A stretch of DNA of 64,000 nucleotides from the NCBI GenBank assembly GCA_964019055.1, contig OZ025207.1, positions 15,961,357-16,025,356 on the forward strand, given 5' to 3'. The translations under genes were made by a program, and so were the position numbers. The notes beneath the pieces were generated by a model. It did not search any database and had not been told where the DNA came from. It saw only the letters and a program-made list of their open reading frames with translations. The stretch comes from Anthopleura xanthogrammica. Taxonomy: Eukaryota > Cnidaria > Anthozoa > Actiniaria > Actiniidae. Position 1 is the first letter of the stretch. Each line of letters starts with the position of its first letter. Below, piece by piece: positions 1-9,597 of the stretch.

Positions 1-2
1 CC

Positions 3-251
3 ATGGGAACTGTTAAGTCTACTGTTCATTTTTGTCGCGCCTATCAGAATGGCAAGTGCTCTTTCACTAAAGATCATTTTGGCCTTATCAGAAACGAACG
101 AAAATGGGTCCAACATATTTGCGCTAAATGTTGGCTTAACAAGCAGGAGCAAGAGCGACATCGTGAGAACTCTCCTGAATGTCCATTAATTGCTGTGAAT
201 AATTCGGGGCTCGGGGTCAATGCTTCGCCGTCCATTAAGCAGCAGGCCTGA
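3..251 (+). CDS. Gag-like protein, C-terminal part (DIRS/Ngaro element), truncated by window
   Basis: 82 codons are open from the first bases of the window to a TGA, so the ATG at 3 is probably internal and the true start lies upstream. The visible part has spaced Cys and His residues: a C-x7-C cluster near residues 11-19, a C-x2-C pair around 40-43, and a later His and Cys (HRENSPEC, 53-60). This resembles the zinc-binding C-terminus of cnidarian DIRS-like gag proteins, where it would bind element RNA. The stop is followed within 170 bases by the RT ORF. The identification rests on position and the Cys/His pattern only. Confidence 0.5.
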   Translation: MGTVKSTVHFCRAYQNGKCSFTKDHFGLIRNERKWVQHICAKCWLNKQEQERHRENSPECPLIAVNNSGLGVNASPSIKQQA

Positions 252-415
252 CTAGTGTCAGCAGAGATTACATCTAACATTGACGTTGATGTGATTGACA
301 GCAAGCAAGATTGTTGTACAAGTCCGGAACCTCTAAGTTTTGATTCGTGTCTTCTTTCTGAGTTCCAGTTCAAGTTTATAGTAAAGGTTTACGAGTTTCT
401 ACTTCATGTAAGGAC

Positions 416-2290
416 ATGGTTAATGACACCACTAAATGTCCAGTCAGTTCTACAAGTCCGTTTGTCGTTAGTCCAGTATCGTGTTCTCCAGTTGAGGCCG
501 ATACCAGTAAAGTTCAAGTTTGTAGTCACGCAGTCACGCCGCCAGCAAGGGGTTCAAAGGTTAAATACGATATTAAGATAAACTGTATTCAAGGTTCTGT
601 CAATTCAAAGATTATCTCATCGAATCTTCTCAAGTTGCACGCACGAGTGCATTCGTCCGGGATGCCGAATTATAAGTCTTGTCGTCTCGCTGTTCCGTCT
701 CGTTTAAATGTGGATGTTTGGCGTTCTTATTTACGAGACTACTCGGATTATCAAATTTGTGATTTTCTAGAATTCGGTTGGCCAGTTGGATATGATTACG
801 CTAATTCTGGGTTTCCGGTTAGTAGTCCACGAAATCATCAAGGTGCCTTGTCGTTTCCAGATGACATTGACAGTTATATTAATAACGAATCGTCCCTGGG
901 AGCGGTAATTGGTCCGTTTGTCTCTAACCCATTTGAGTGTTTTGTTGCGTCTTCCCCACTTAATTCGGTTCCAAAACAAGAGCCCGGAGAACGTCGGATT
1001 ATTCTTGACTTGAGTTGGCCAATAGGAACATCAGTCAATGACGGTATTTCGTCACAAACTTACCTTGGGGAACGTTTTTCCCTTACGTATCCAACAGTTG
1101 ATCTCATTGCGTCTATGGTTTGTGCTAGTGGTCCCGGTGCACTGCTTTACAAGCGTGATCTAAAGCGTGCTTACAGACAGTTTCCAGTCGATCCTTTTGA
1201 TTACCCGTTATTGGGTTATCATTGGAGAGAAAAATTGTACTTTGACGTTGTGTTACCAATGGGTCTGCGCTCGGCGGCGATGGCGTGTCAGCGAATTACT
1301 CGGGGAGTATGTCACATTTCTCAGTCACATGGTCACAACGTTACTAGTTATTTAGACGATTTTATCGGTGTGGGTGTCTCTGACGCGGCGTGGCAGGGAT
1401 ATCATTTTTGCGGGACACTTTTGAAGCAACTAGGCTTGGAGGAATCTCCCAGCAAGGCTTGTCCTCCATCAACCACCGTTACATGTTTGGGGGTGCAATT
1501 CGACACCACAGCTATGACCATGTCCGTCACACCAGAGCGTATACTGGAGATTGAGAAGCTGCTTCAGTCCTCGGTAAATAAGAAATCTGCTACCAAAGCT
1601 GAATTGCAGTCCTTAGTTGGTAAGTTGTGTTTTATCTCTAAGTGTGTTCGTCAGAGTCGTCTCTTCCTGGCACGCATTTTGTCACTGTTTTGGGGGATTA
1701 AGCGCAACCATCATCATACTAGACTGACAGCTGAATTTTGTCGTGATATTCAATGGTGGCTACGCTTTATGCAGGCATACAATGGCGTTTCAATGATTTA
1801 TTCTAGTCCTTGGACTTCACCAGATTCCATTTTCTCAACGGATGCTTGTTTATCTGGCTGTGGCGGCATCACTCAGTCTTCATACTTCCATACTCCATTC
1901 CCTGATGAGATCCTTCCGGTATTTACTGGCATTCATCAGCTCGAGGCTCTGGCTATCCTCATTGCTCTTCGCCTGTGGGGACAGTCATGGACAGGCCTTC
2001 GCATACGTGTCTATTGTGACAACCAGGCTGTGGTCTCGGCAATGACATCTGGGAAGGTGAAGGATAAAGTGTTGGCCAGTTGCTTGCGAGATATATGGTA
2101 CATTGCTGCCACATATCAGTTCAAGCTGCGCGCAGTACACCTGCCGGGAGAGGATAATCGTGCAGCTGATTTACTCTCACGTTGGCACACCAGTGATTCA
2201 TTTCGACAAGCGTTCGTCCAGTGCCACAACATTGCCACGCTCACGGAAGAGCAAGTCCCACTTGAGTACTTTGTTTTAACTGATTATTAA
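416..2290 (+). CDS. Reverse transcriptase-RNase H polyprotein of DIRS/Ngaro-like element
   Basis: 624 codons, uninterrupted. This enzyme copies the element RNA into DNA and removes the RNA strand. The reverse transcriptase half includes the catalytic YLDD at about residues 312-315, followed by the LVGKL...KCVRQSR thumb-like segment typical of DIRS elements. The C-terminal RNase H half shows the acidic set in order: D in STDACLSGCGG (about 476), E in HQLEAL (about 510), D in YCDNQAV (about 535) and D in GEDNRAADLLSRW near the end. All these active-site residues are intact, so the protein could be functional. The ATG at 416 is the first in a long open frame and the N-terminus is otherwise uncertain. 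The recombinase ORF starts 30 bases after the stop. Confidence 0.88.
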   Translation: MVNDTTKCPVSSTSPFVVSPVSCSPVEADTSKVQVCSHAVTPPARGSKVKYDIKINCIQGSVNSKIISSNLLKLHARVHSSGMPNYKSCRLAVPSRLNVDVWRSYLRDYSDYQICDFLEFGWPVGYDYANSGFPVSSPRNHQGALSFPDDIDSYINNESSLGAVIGPFVSNPFECFVASSPLNSVPKQEPGERRIILDLSWPIGTSVNDGISSQTYLGERFSLTYPTVDLIASMVCASGPGALLYKRDLKRAYRQFPVDPFDYPLLGYHWREKLYFDVVLPMGLRSAAMACQRITRGVCHISQSHGHNVTSYLDDFIGVGVSDAAWQGYHFCGTLLKQLGLEESPSKACPPSTTVTCLGVQFDTTAMTMSVTPERILEIEKLLQSSVNKKSATKAELQSLVGKLCFISKCVRQSRLFLARILSLFWGIKRNHHHTRLTAEFCRDIQWWLRFMQAYNGVSMIYSSPWTSPDSIFSTDACLSGCGGITQSSYFHTPFPDEILPVFTGIHQLEALAILIALRLWGQSWTGLRIRVYCDNQAVVSAMTSGKVKDKVLASCLRDIWYIAATYQFKLRAVHLPGEDNRAADLLSRWHTSDSFRQAFVQCHNIATLTEEQVPLEYFVLTDY

Positions 2291-2319
2291 TTTTCTTAGA
2301 TCGTGAACTGAAGGAGCTG

Positions 2320-3285
2320 ATGAGGGATCTTAAAACTACTCGCAAAGCAGCATATGTTGTTGGGACTCACAAGAATCATCTCTCCCGGTGGAGGGCTTAT
2401 TTTGCATTTTGTATATATTTTTCATTGGAGGCTCTTCCAGCCTCAATTGACACTCTTTGTTTGTTTTGTCAATTCTTAAGTAGGTCTATGACTCCAGCAT
2501 CTATTCGTAACTCACTTAGTGGGGTCAAGTTTTTGCATATTGCTATGGGAATAGAGTTTCCTTCTCTGCAGAGTTTTGCGCTTAGGGTGACGTTAAAGGG
2601 CATTGAACGTTTGGCCCTACATTGTCCAGCGCGGGCTCCTCCAGTATCCATTTCCATTTTAAATATGTTAGTTTCCTCTTCTTTCAGACCTAGTGCCACG
2701 CCAGAACACATTACATTTTCGTGCGCCTTTCTCTTCACCTTTTTCTTGTTTGCTCGCATTTCCAACATTGTTCCCGCCTCGTTACGAGAGTTTAATAGTC
2801 GTAAGCATTTATGTAGGGGGGATATTCGACCAGCTTCACATGGTCTGATTGTAGTTTTCAAGTGGTCTAAAACTAATCAAGCCGGTTCGCGCAACTTAGT
2901 TCTTCCACTCATCCCTGTTCCTGGGTCCCCACTATGTCCTGTTCGCATGTACGATCGCATGTGTAGTCTTATACCGGCTAGTGCCTCATCCCCAGCATTT
3001 ATTCTGCCTTCAGCTGGGGGCAAGCCAACACCTGTTACCAAGACTCAGTTTATCCATGTTTTCAGCGAACGCCTAGCTACAGCTGGGGTCGCCAGCTCCC
3101 ACCTTTATTGGGGTCATTCCTTCCGTAGAGGAGGAGCCAATTGGGCATTCCATTCAGGAGTCTCAGGGGAGCTCATTCAGGTCTTTGGTGATTGGTCGTC
3201 GGATGCATATAAGGCATATCTAGAGTTTTCCTTAGCAGCTAAGCTTAGGGTAGCAAACCGCATGAGCAGCAGCCTTCTGTCTTAG
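2320..3285 (+). CDS. Tyrosine recombinase (integrase) of DIRS/Ngaro-like element
   Basis: 321 codons. In DIRS-superfamily retroelements this enzyme inserts the circular cDNA by site-specific strand exchange and replaces the DDE integrase. The C-terminal catalytic motif is intact: GHSFRRGGA carries the box II His and Arg (about residues 266-270), followed about 30 residues on by GDWSSDAYKAYL, which supplies the nucleophilic Tyr (about 297 or 300). An N-terminal helical SAM-like region (TRKAAYVVGTHKNHLSRW) fits the core-binding domain. The start at 2320 lies just after the RT stop, consistent with one transcript. Length and motifs match Ngaro/DIRS recombinases. Confidence 0.85.
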   Translation: MRDLKTTRKAAYVVGTHKNHLSRWRAYFAFCIYFSLEALPASIDTLCLFCQFLSRSMTPASIRNSLSGVKFLHIAMGIEFPSLQSFALRVTLKGIERLALHCPARAPPVSISILNMLVSSSFRPSATPEHITFSCAFLFTFFLFARISNIVPASLREFNSRKHLCRGDIRPASHGLIVVFKWSKTNQAGSRNLVLPLIPVPGSPLCPVRMYDRMCSLIPASASSPAFILPSAGGKPTPVTKTQFIHVFSERLATAGVASSHLYWGHSFRRGGANWAFHSGVSGELIQVFGDWSSDAYKAYLEFSLAAKLRVANRMSSSLLS

Positions 3286-3324
3286 GTTCAGTTTTACACA
3301 CATGCCGCTTAGTTTGGGTGGTTT

Positions 3325-3470
3325 GGTGGGCAAGGAGGTTGTTTGTTTTACACATAGTCCGTCTAGTTGTTGAATAAACCTCCTTTTTGCCAAACTGAGT
3401 GGCATGTGTTGTCTGTTATGGTTAAGAATATTTATTGTCATAATTTTATTCTTTCTGAGATCTGGGAATT
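3325..3470 (+). repeat. Split direct repeat, copy 1 (B1-like)
   Basis: A 146-bp block, 40 bases after the recombinase stop, matches 3681-3826 with about two mismatches. It includes an AATAAA-type motif (in TTGAATAAACC) that could serve in 3' end formation. In Ngaro elements such a copy (B1) templates second-strand and circle formation. Confidence 0.75.
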
Positions 3471-3680
3471 GTTTTATTTTGGATTCTTTCAAAATGTTTA
3501 ATTCCCGCTCAGCATAGTTATTTTATATACTCATCGTATTACTTGGTTAGTTATTAGTTTATCATGTGGTTATGTGATCTCGGTAGTATTTCAATTGCCT
3601 ATCTCACGTGTAGACAGAAGTTCGTAGCAGTGTAGCTAGTCCTTGTTGTTCCGTTTTGTTTCCCACCCACCCACCCTTAT

Positions 3681-3826
3681 GGTGGGCAAGGAGGTTGTTT
3701 GTTTTACACATAGTCCGTCTAGTTGTTGAATAAACCTCCTTTTTGCCAAACTGAGTGGCATGTGTTGTCTGTTATGGTAAAGAATATTTATTGTCATAAT
3801 TTTATCCTTTCTGAGATCTGGGAATT
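3681..3826 (+). repeat. Split direct repeat, copy 2 (B2-like), probable 3' end of the element
   Basis: Second copy of the 146-bp block, offset by 356 bp. Similarity stops at about 3826, which probably marks the end of the retrotransposon. A C-rich (ACCC)n stretch lies immediately before it at about 3662-3675. Confidence 0.72.
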
Positions 3827-4329
3827 TGATACCTAAGGCAAAAAACACCAGATACAAGCTTAGAAGAAAGTCAATCGTGAAACTTAAAATAAACATGCAG
3901 CGTTTTATGAGTTATTTTGTAAACTGCCTAATTTTTAAATACGATTTAGCTGCTAATTAGAAGTTGTATATTATATGATTACTTCACATAGTTGTGAAGT
4001 ATCATAAAACGAACAAGCAAGTCTTTCCATGGTGTTTTCTATTTATTATATTCATACTGAGATTTTCAATTTGGTTTGAATTAGACACTAATTCAGTTTA
4101 CAAAGTTTGTAGACAAAGCTCAAATTGCAAACTAGAAATTATATCGCTGAAATGCTTTTTCAATTCTATATTTTACAACGCTGTTTTACAAGCATAATAA
4201 AAACTCATTCTGATTAACTTCTAAATCGGTATCTAATTTTAGTATTTTCAACGTCTAGGCTTTTAATTTACACCATAAATGATTGAGAAAGCTTACCGAA
4301 GTTTCTTTAGTTTAGTCGCCTTCTTCTTA

Positions 4330-4720
4330 CACAACAAAGCTGCCTTTCAATTCCTCGTTGTTTTTAAAATACTTTTTAAGAACTTTTCCATGAGATTTAC
4401 AGGTCGGTCAGCTTTTCCTCTGCTCTACTATTGGTATTTGTCATCTAAATTATATTTTCATCCATGTTTTGAACTCAAACTTTCTAATTTAGGTTTCACC
4501 GAAGTCAGTCACCTTCTTACAAGAACACATAATTGAAGCTGCCTTTCCTTGTCGTTGTTTAAGTTTTCAGTACTTTTAAGAACTTTTCCAATAGATTTAC
4601 ATCTCAGTCAGCTTTTTCTCTGCTTTACTAGAGGTAATTCATCGATTTTCTCTTTGGTTTTGTCATCTAAAATATAGTTTGATTCATGTTTTGAATTTCT
4701 ACTGGTTTAGTCAAAAGTCT
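4330..4720. repeat. Diverged ~200-bp tandem duplication
   Basis: The segment around 4336-4480 recurs around 4537-4690 with a 200-bp offset (anchor AACTTTTCCA at 4381 and 4581, then GATTTACA, CAGCTTTT, CTCTGCT and TTACTA). The copies are clearly diverged, so the duplication is old. The flanks at 3827-4330 and 4720-4930 hold no gene I can support; 4730-4870 has repeated CTCACACRTGAA and TTCTGATTRG motifs. Confidence 0.55.
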
Positions 4721-5377
4721 CACACGAAAGAACATTCCATTGCTGCCGCTTCTGATTAGATATATCGTATTTCTCACACGTGAAGAAAAGCTGTATGTGG
4801 TTTCTGATTGGACGTTTCGTTTTTTCTCACACATGAAAAAGCAATACGCGCATTGTGATTGGTTGGGAAAGTGAACGAACGAACATTTATTACGCCAAAG
4901 CAGTTGTAGACCTACCCGAATCGTACACCAATGTCAAGCCAGCAACACTTCCAAGCAACGCTGCACTACCAGAAAAGTCTCATCAAGAGCTACAACATGT
5001 TAATACCACTACTTAATGCCCTCGTAGAAGAACGAAGTTGGCTTCAGAATACGAACAATGTCATTTTTACAATGGAGGGCATTGAAAATGTTTCTTGGTC
5101 AGCTTATCACACTAATTCAGAGGAAACCGTCACTACTGACACATCTACCATTTCTGCACTACTACCACTTTTTCCAGACGAAGCTAAGTCGGTTGCCATG
5201 ATTCACCATGGATATGCAATGGATATGATTAAAGATGCTGTCTATTATCTTAACCCTAATCAAGTCCCAGTCATCGCTATGGATCAACCACTCTATGACA
5301 TCACAAAGCAGATGCAGTGGACATGGAGGAATTGATATGGAGAAAGCAAATTTGTAATTATGTTCGGCAGACTCCAC

Positions 5378-5759
5378 ATTGAAATGGGCTTCATGAAAGT
5401 AATCGAGGAGTGGTTAGAAAACAGTGGGTGGACTACTGCACTGGTAGATGCCAACGTTGCATCATCTGGAATCAAACCACAGTGTGATGTCTTTTCACCC
5501 TATTGGTTTGTGCATATGCAAAGTTCCAAGAAAGCCTTCATTCAGATGATGCATTTTGATGACTGATGATTGAAATGGGCTTCATGAAAGTAATCGAGGA
5601 GTGGTTAGAAAACAGTGGGTGGACTACTGCACTGGTAGATGCCAACGTTGCATCATCTGGAATCAAACCACAGTGTGATGTCTTTTCACCCTATTGGTTT
5701 GTGCATATGCAAAGTTCCAAGAAAGCCTTCATTCAGATGATGCATTTTGATGACTGATG
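5378..5759 (+). repeat. Exact 191-bp tandem duplication
   Basis: Positions 5378-5568 and 5569-5759 are identical as far as I can read. The unit starts ATTGAAATGGGC and ends GATGACTGATG. 191 is not a multiple of three, so the duplication shifts the frame of the host pseudogene. Identity implies a very recent event or an assembly artefact. Confidence 0.85.
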
Positions 5760-5784
5760 GTGATCAACAGATATCAGCTTCTCC

Positions 5785-7828
5785 CCAGTTCGAAATTCGA
5801 AATACCAATGGCAATAAAAACTCCATTTGGAAAATTATCAATCGGGTCATCCCAATAAAGAAGAATGCACCTTTAATGACTGTGGAAGATCCTTTCACCC
5901 TGGCAACTAAATTCAACGACTTCTACACAAATGTTGGAAAAATAACAGCCCAAAAGGCCATAGCTCTCGCCAACCAACATGGACTTGGACATGGACTACC
6001 ATTCCATTCCTAATTGTCCAAAAGCAGCAGCCTTGACAATGATGATGGCGCAAAGTTTAAATTTAAATCCATCACGGAGGAGGATGTTAAAAAAATCATT
6101 AGAAGTTTCCCCTCAAACAAAGCTCCAGGATACGATAAAGTTACAGCAAAAGCTTTGAAAGACAGTTCATCAGTGACTGTTCCAATAATTACCAGCCTTA
6201 TTAATAATTCATTATCTTCAAATACTTTTCCACAAGTCTGGAAAACAGCTGAAGTGGTTCCTATTTACAAGTCAGGTGACAGTGAAGATCCTGCTAACAC
6301 ATGTCCTGTATCATTACTACCAATCACATCCAAAGTATGCAAAAGATCTGCACACTCTCAATTCATGGCTTTCCTAGATTCAAATGGTATTATATTGTAC
6401 ATCACTTGCAAAGTGGAAACAGAAAATTCCACTCTAATGAATCTGCTTTACTCCACTATACTGATGAATTGCTAAAGAACATGGATGACAAGAAAATATC
6501 TGTTATTGTTCTGCTGGACATGTCGAAAGCGTTTGATAGCATCCGCCATGATTTAATGATGTGCAAACTTCGTAAAATAGGTGTGTCAGATATCGATGCT
6601 GCGTGCACCTGGTTTAAAAGTTATTTATCACAATGCAAGCAAGATTTCAAGATAGAAAACATTTTGTCTGAGCCCCTACCCTTGACGGTAGGGGTACCGC
6701 AAGGGTCCATTCTTGGTCCTGTATTGTTTACTTTATATGTGAATGACCTTCTTCATGTTCCAAAACACTGTAGAGCTTTGGGTTATACTAAAATCTTTCT
6801 GGCGCTTCCTTCGAGCCAGCTCTCCGACGCTGTGTCTGCTGTTAATCGAGACCTCAGAGATATATCAAGATGGTGTTGTGCTAATTCACTATTAATTAAC
6901 CCTGACAAGACAAAACTCCTATTTGTAGGCATTCCGCAACTTACCAGAAACATGCCAACCTTACCACCCGTAATGCTGTTAGGAAAAGAAGTGAAGCCTG
7001 CAACTGTCGCAAAGGATTTGGGAGTACACATTGACTGTCACCTTAACTATAAGGAACACATTGCAAACACTGTCTCAACTTGCATGTATACACTGAGTCG
7101 AGTCAATAGGATAAAAACACCTTCTGGACAGTAAAACTCTTATTTTCTTAATAAACGCTTTTGTATTTAGTAGGTTATATTACTGTTCTACAGTTTGGAG
7201 CAATACGACCAAAGAGAATATTAAGAAGCTTCAATTAATTCAAACTTTTGCATGCAGGATTGTTTTAGGTTTAAAGAAGTATGACCATATTACTGAAGCC
7301 CTGAAATCTTTAAATTGGCTCAGCGTGAAAGATAAACTGCTCTTAAATGATTTAGTAATGGTTCATAAATGTATATATGAGCAGGTACCGAGTTATCTAA
7401 TTAGTAAATTCACACAGCGCTCAAAGATTCATGAAAGAAATACTAGGAAAAAAGATTATCTAAATCTACTGAAATGTAGACTAAAAACAGGGCAACGATC
7501 ATTTGCCTTTCGAGGTGCAAAGTCGTATAATGATCTCCCAAATGATATTAAGCAAATTACTGACATAAAACATTTAAAGACAAAAGTCTTAATCATAATT
7601 TTAATCATTTATTAAATTTGTAAATATATTAAATTTCTTATCAATTTTTATTATTTATTATTTATTATTATTTATATATTTAAATAGTATTTAATTTCCA
7701 TAATATCAATTTTATAGTTTCCTTTTAGATAGATATTCTTTGTAATTAGTTTATTTTAGTATTTATAGCGGAAGAGCCCTTATAGGGAGCTGTAATAAAG
7801 TATGTATGTATGTATGTATGTATGTATG
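5785..7828 (+). mobile_element. 5'-truncated CR1/L2-like LINE, inactive, inserted in the pseudogene
   Basis: Broken ORFs in order give the linker before the RT (5785-6013), RT fingers with the SNKAPGYDKV motif (6014-6475, same frame with a stop at 6011-6013), then after a frameshift RT palm and thumb (about 6400-7134) with LLDMSKAFDS and GVPQGSILGP, and a C-terminal tail (7325-7615). The catalytic YxDD box is lost: LGYTKIFL stands where LGY-xDD-TKIFL is expected. The 3' end is a (GTAT)n tail, as in CR1-clade elements that end in microsatellites. The endonuclease domain is absent, indicating 5' truncation. The copy is dead. Confidence 0.8.
7800..7828. repeat. (GTAT)n microsatellite at LINE 3' end
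   Basis: About seven perfect tetranucleotide copies end the LINE and abut resumed host-gene sequence. This is typical of the 3' tail of CR1/L2-type LINEs. Confidence 0.85.
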
Positions 7829-8333
7829 GTACACCGTAATGCAGCTTGAGCTCCTGTTGCTTGTATTTATCAGGTCATTGCACCATTTTGAAGCTAAGTT
7901 TACCCTATACATCGACTCCATAGCCAAGATGATGCCATGGTTCTTTTCTTTCAGCCACACTAATTATGCATGTTGGCTTTCTGTCCATTATCACGATATG
8001 TGTGCTCTCCAGACAGCAGCTCCTGATGTCGCACAGAGGTTCACCAATGGTAACATTGTGGTTCACAAGTCGAGTCAGAGATTTTCATCAATTGCTATAG
8101 ACCAAGCACACGAGCAAAACAACGCCACTGTTAAAGGTGACGGCAGTGCAGTTGGTCTAACAGAGAACATCCGTGTCCTTCGCCGATGGATGTTCTCATG
8201 TCCAGAACTAGCAAGGTTAGTCAATGAATTTGAAAGTGTGAAGAAGACGACAATCAACCCTCTGCAAAGCACAACGAAGAACAGAAGAGCTTCAGCTCCT
8301 ATTGCCAGGGACATACCGGTATATCTTTTCTGA

Positions 8334-9240
8334 CTAAGAATTTGGCAGACATCGTCTGTACATCACAAAGAGTCACAGAAAAGTACAGGATCCTGAAAAG
8401 AACAGAACGTTGAATAGCAACGTTTACGCGAGAGTAAGTAGGAAAAAATCTCAAGCAAATGAAAAAAAAACACACTTTTTCCCCTTTCCTCTTAGAAATG
8501 TTGAGGATGACATTTTTTTTAAGAGGGGGAGTATTGTTAGTGTGTGACATGAGCGTGACAGGCGAGTGCATGATGAGTGTAAAAGAATCAGTGTGAATCA
8601 GTTTTGACAGATCGAAGCCCTCAAGCTAGAAGATTGTAATAATTAAGTTTACAGAATAAAGTCTACAGTTGCCAGGTATTTCCCTGGGGGGGGGACTCCA
8701 GCCGGAAAAGGGCGGGGGTGCTCGTCGGAAATTTAAAAAATGACCCCTAAAAGATACCCGAGTCCTACAAAGGTGGGCGTGGCAACAAGATATTTTTACC
8801 CCTAAGAGATAGCAGCTAAAATTGGACAAATTCATATTTATTTTGTATTTTTAATAGTCCCAAAGACGTAAACTTCGAACACCTTTCTTCTTGTAAATTA
8901 TACGATTAAAGTCAATTAAAATTGTCTTTGCTGCTATTATTCTTATCTAATATCTTATTATCTTTAAAAATACCCTAAAAGATACCAGCTTTGACTTCGG
9001 TGGCCCGAAAAGCTTTTAGACACCCTAACCGATACCAAACCCCTGATTTTGACCCCTAAATCTATCTACTTATATTTATCTATCTTGTTTGTTTTGGAGT
9101 CCCAGTGCTTATGAATACTGCTTTGCATGAACTGAGCTTGCCCTGTTTGAATACCAGATCTGTATAGACTAGCAATATATATTATATAGTCATGTCTTTA
9201 AAAGATTAAGTTAGAAAATACGTACTGTACATGTAGAAAG
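8334..9240. other. Non-coding, possible LTR fragment and degenerate CCCCTAAAAGATACC repeats
   Basis: At about 8520 a purine tract AAGAGGGGGAGTATTGTTAG resembles a polypurine tract followed by the start of an LTR, but no second LTR or integrase is visible, so this is tentative. From 8740 to 9060 a short motif like ACCCCTAAAAGATACC recurs at least five times in decayed form. No gene is seen. Confidence 0.35.
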
Positions 9241-9597
9241 GCTAAAAAAAGATGAGGAAAAGTAGAAAGAGTACTGAGAAAGGAAGAAAAACGAATGTTA
9301 GTAGAAAAATTGTCTATGCCAATTTATGAAATAAGGAGAAGTGAGAGAAGAAAAGAGGAGGCAAGCAGAAAAGAAGAAAGCTAACCAAGTTATGAACTTT
9401 TCAGTATTTTGGAAAAGCCGTAAAAAGAACTATCAAATATTCCTTACAAAATTTTCCCTGAAAAAGGTGAAAGTAGTCTCTGAGATATTGAAGTCCTTCT
9501 CCCCTCAAAAAAGGGAGATGTTGTTTGAAGATTGTAGAGTCAAAAAGAAATTCCAAAAACAGAATGGGAGAGGGAAAAAAGATGTGGTGCATTAAAC
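9241..9597. repeat. Purine-rich low-complexity DNA
   Basis: Strongly A/G-biased plus strand, which makes Lys- and Glu-rich open frames such as 9341-9595. There is no domain and composition alone explains the open frame. It may be the start of the decayed transposon ORF that follows. Confidence 0.4.

Larger units (their letters stand above)
1..3826 (+). mobile_element. Tyrosine-recombinase (DIRS/Ngaro-like) retrotransposon, 3' part
   Basis: Three consecutive plus-strand ORFs read gag-like tail, reverse transcriptase-RNase H, then tyrosine recombinase, which is the order used by DIRS-superfamily elements. After the recombinase stop, a 146-bp block occurs at 3325-3470 and again at 3681-3826 with about two mismatches. 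This fits the B1-A2-B2 arrangement of split direct repeats in Ngaro-like elements, with A2 lying between the copies. The matching A1 repeat would be upstream of the window, so the 5' end cannot be seen. No methyltransferase ORF, which true DIRS1 elements carry, is visible in this part. The two long ORFs are uninterrupted, so the copy looks young. The element class is well supported; Ngaro versus PAT/DIRS is an inference. Confidence 0.8.
4931..8333 (+). pseudogene. Multicopy cnidarian protein of unknown function, broken by stop, duplication and LINE insertion
   Basis: The N-terminal part (4931-5335) continues in the same frame after a premature TGA (5333-5335) with YGESKFVIMFGRLHIEMG and on to 5566. 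The C-terminal part is at about 7838-8333 (motifs FIRSLH, MPWFFSF, HTNYACW, NIVVHK, IDQAHEQNNA, GLTEN). I recognise these motifs as one protein family present in many copies in coral and anemone genomes and often without a name; its function is unknown to me, and it behaves like a transposon-associated or recently amplified gene. Between the halves lie an exact 191-bp tandem duplication and a LINE. The copy cannot make a full protein. Recognition is from memory of conserved motifs and was not searched. Confidence 0.6.

Noticed and set aside
8520..8680. Complete LTR retrotransposon end
   Set aside because: A polypurine-tract-like motif is present but no partner LTR, primer binding site or pol domain could be found.
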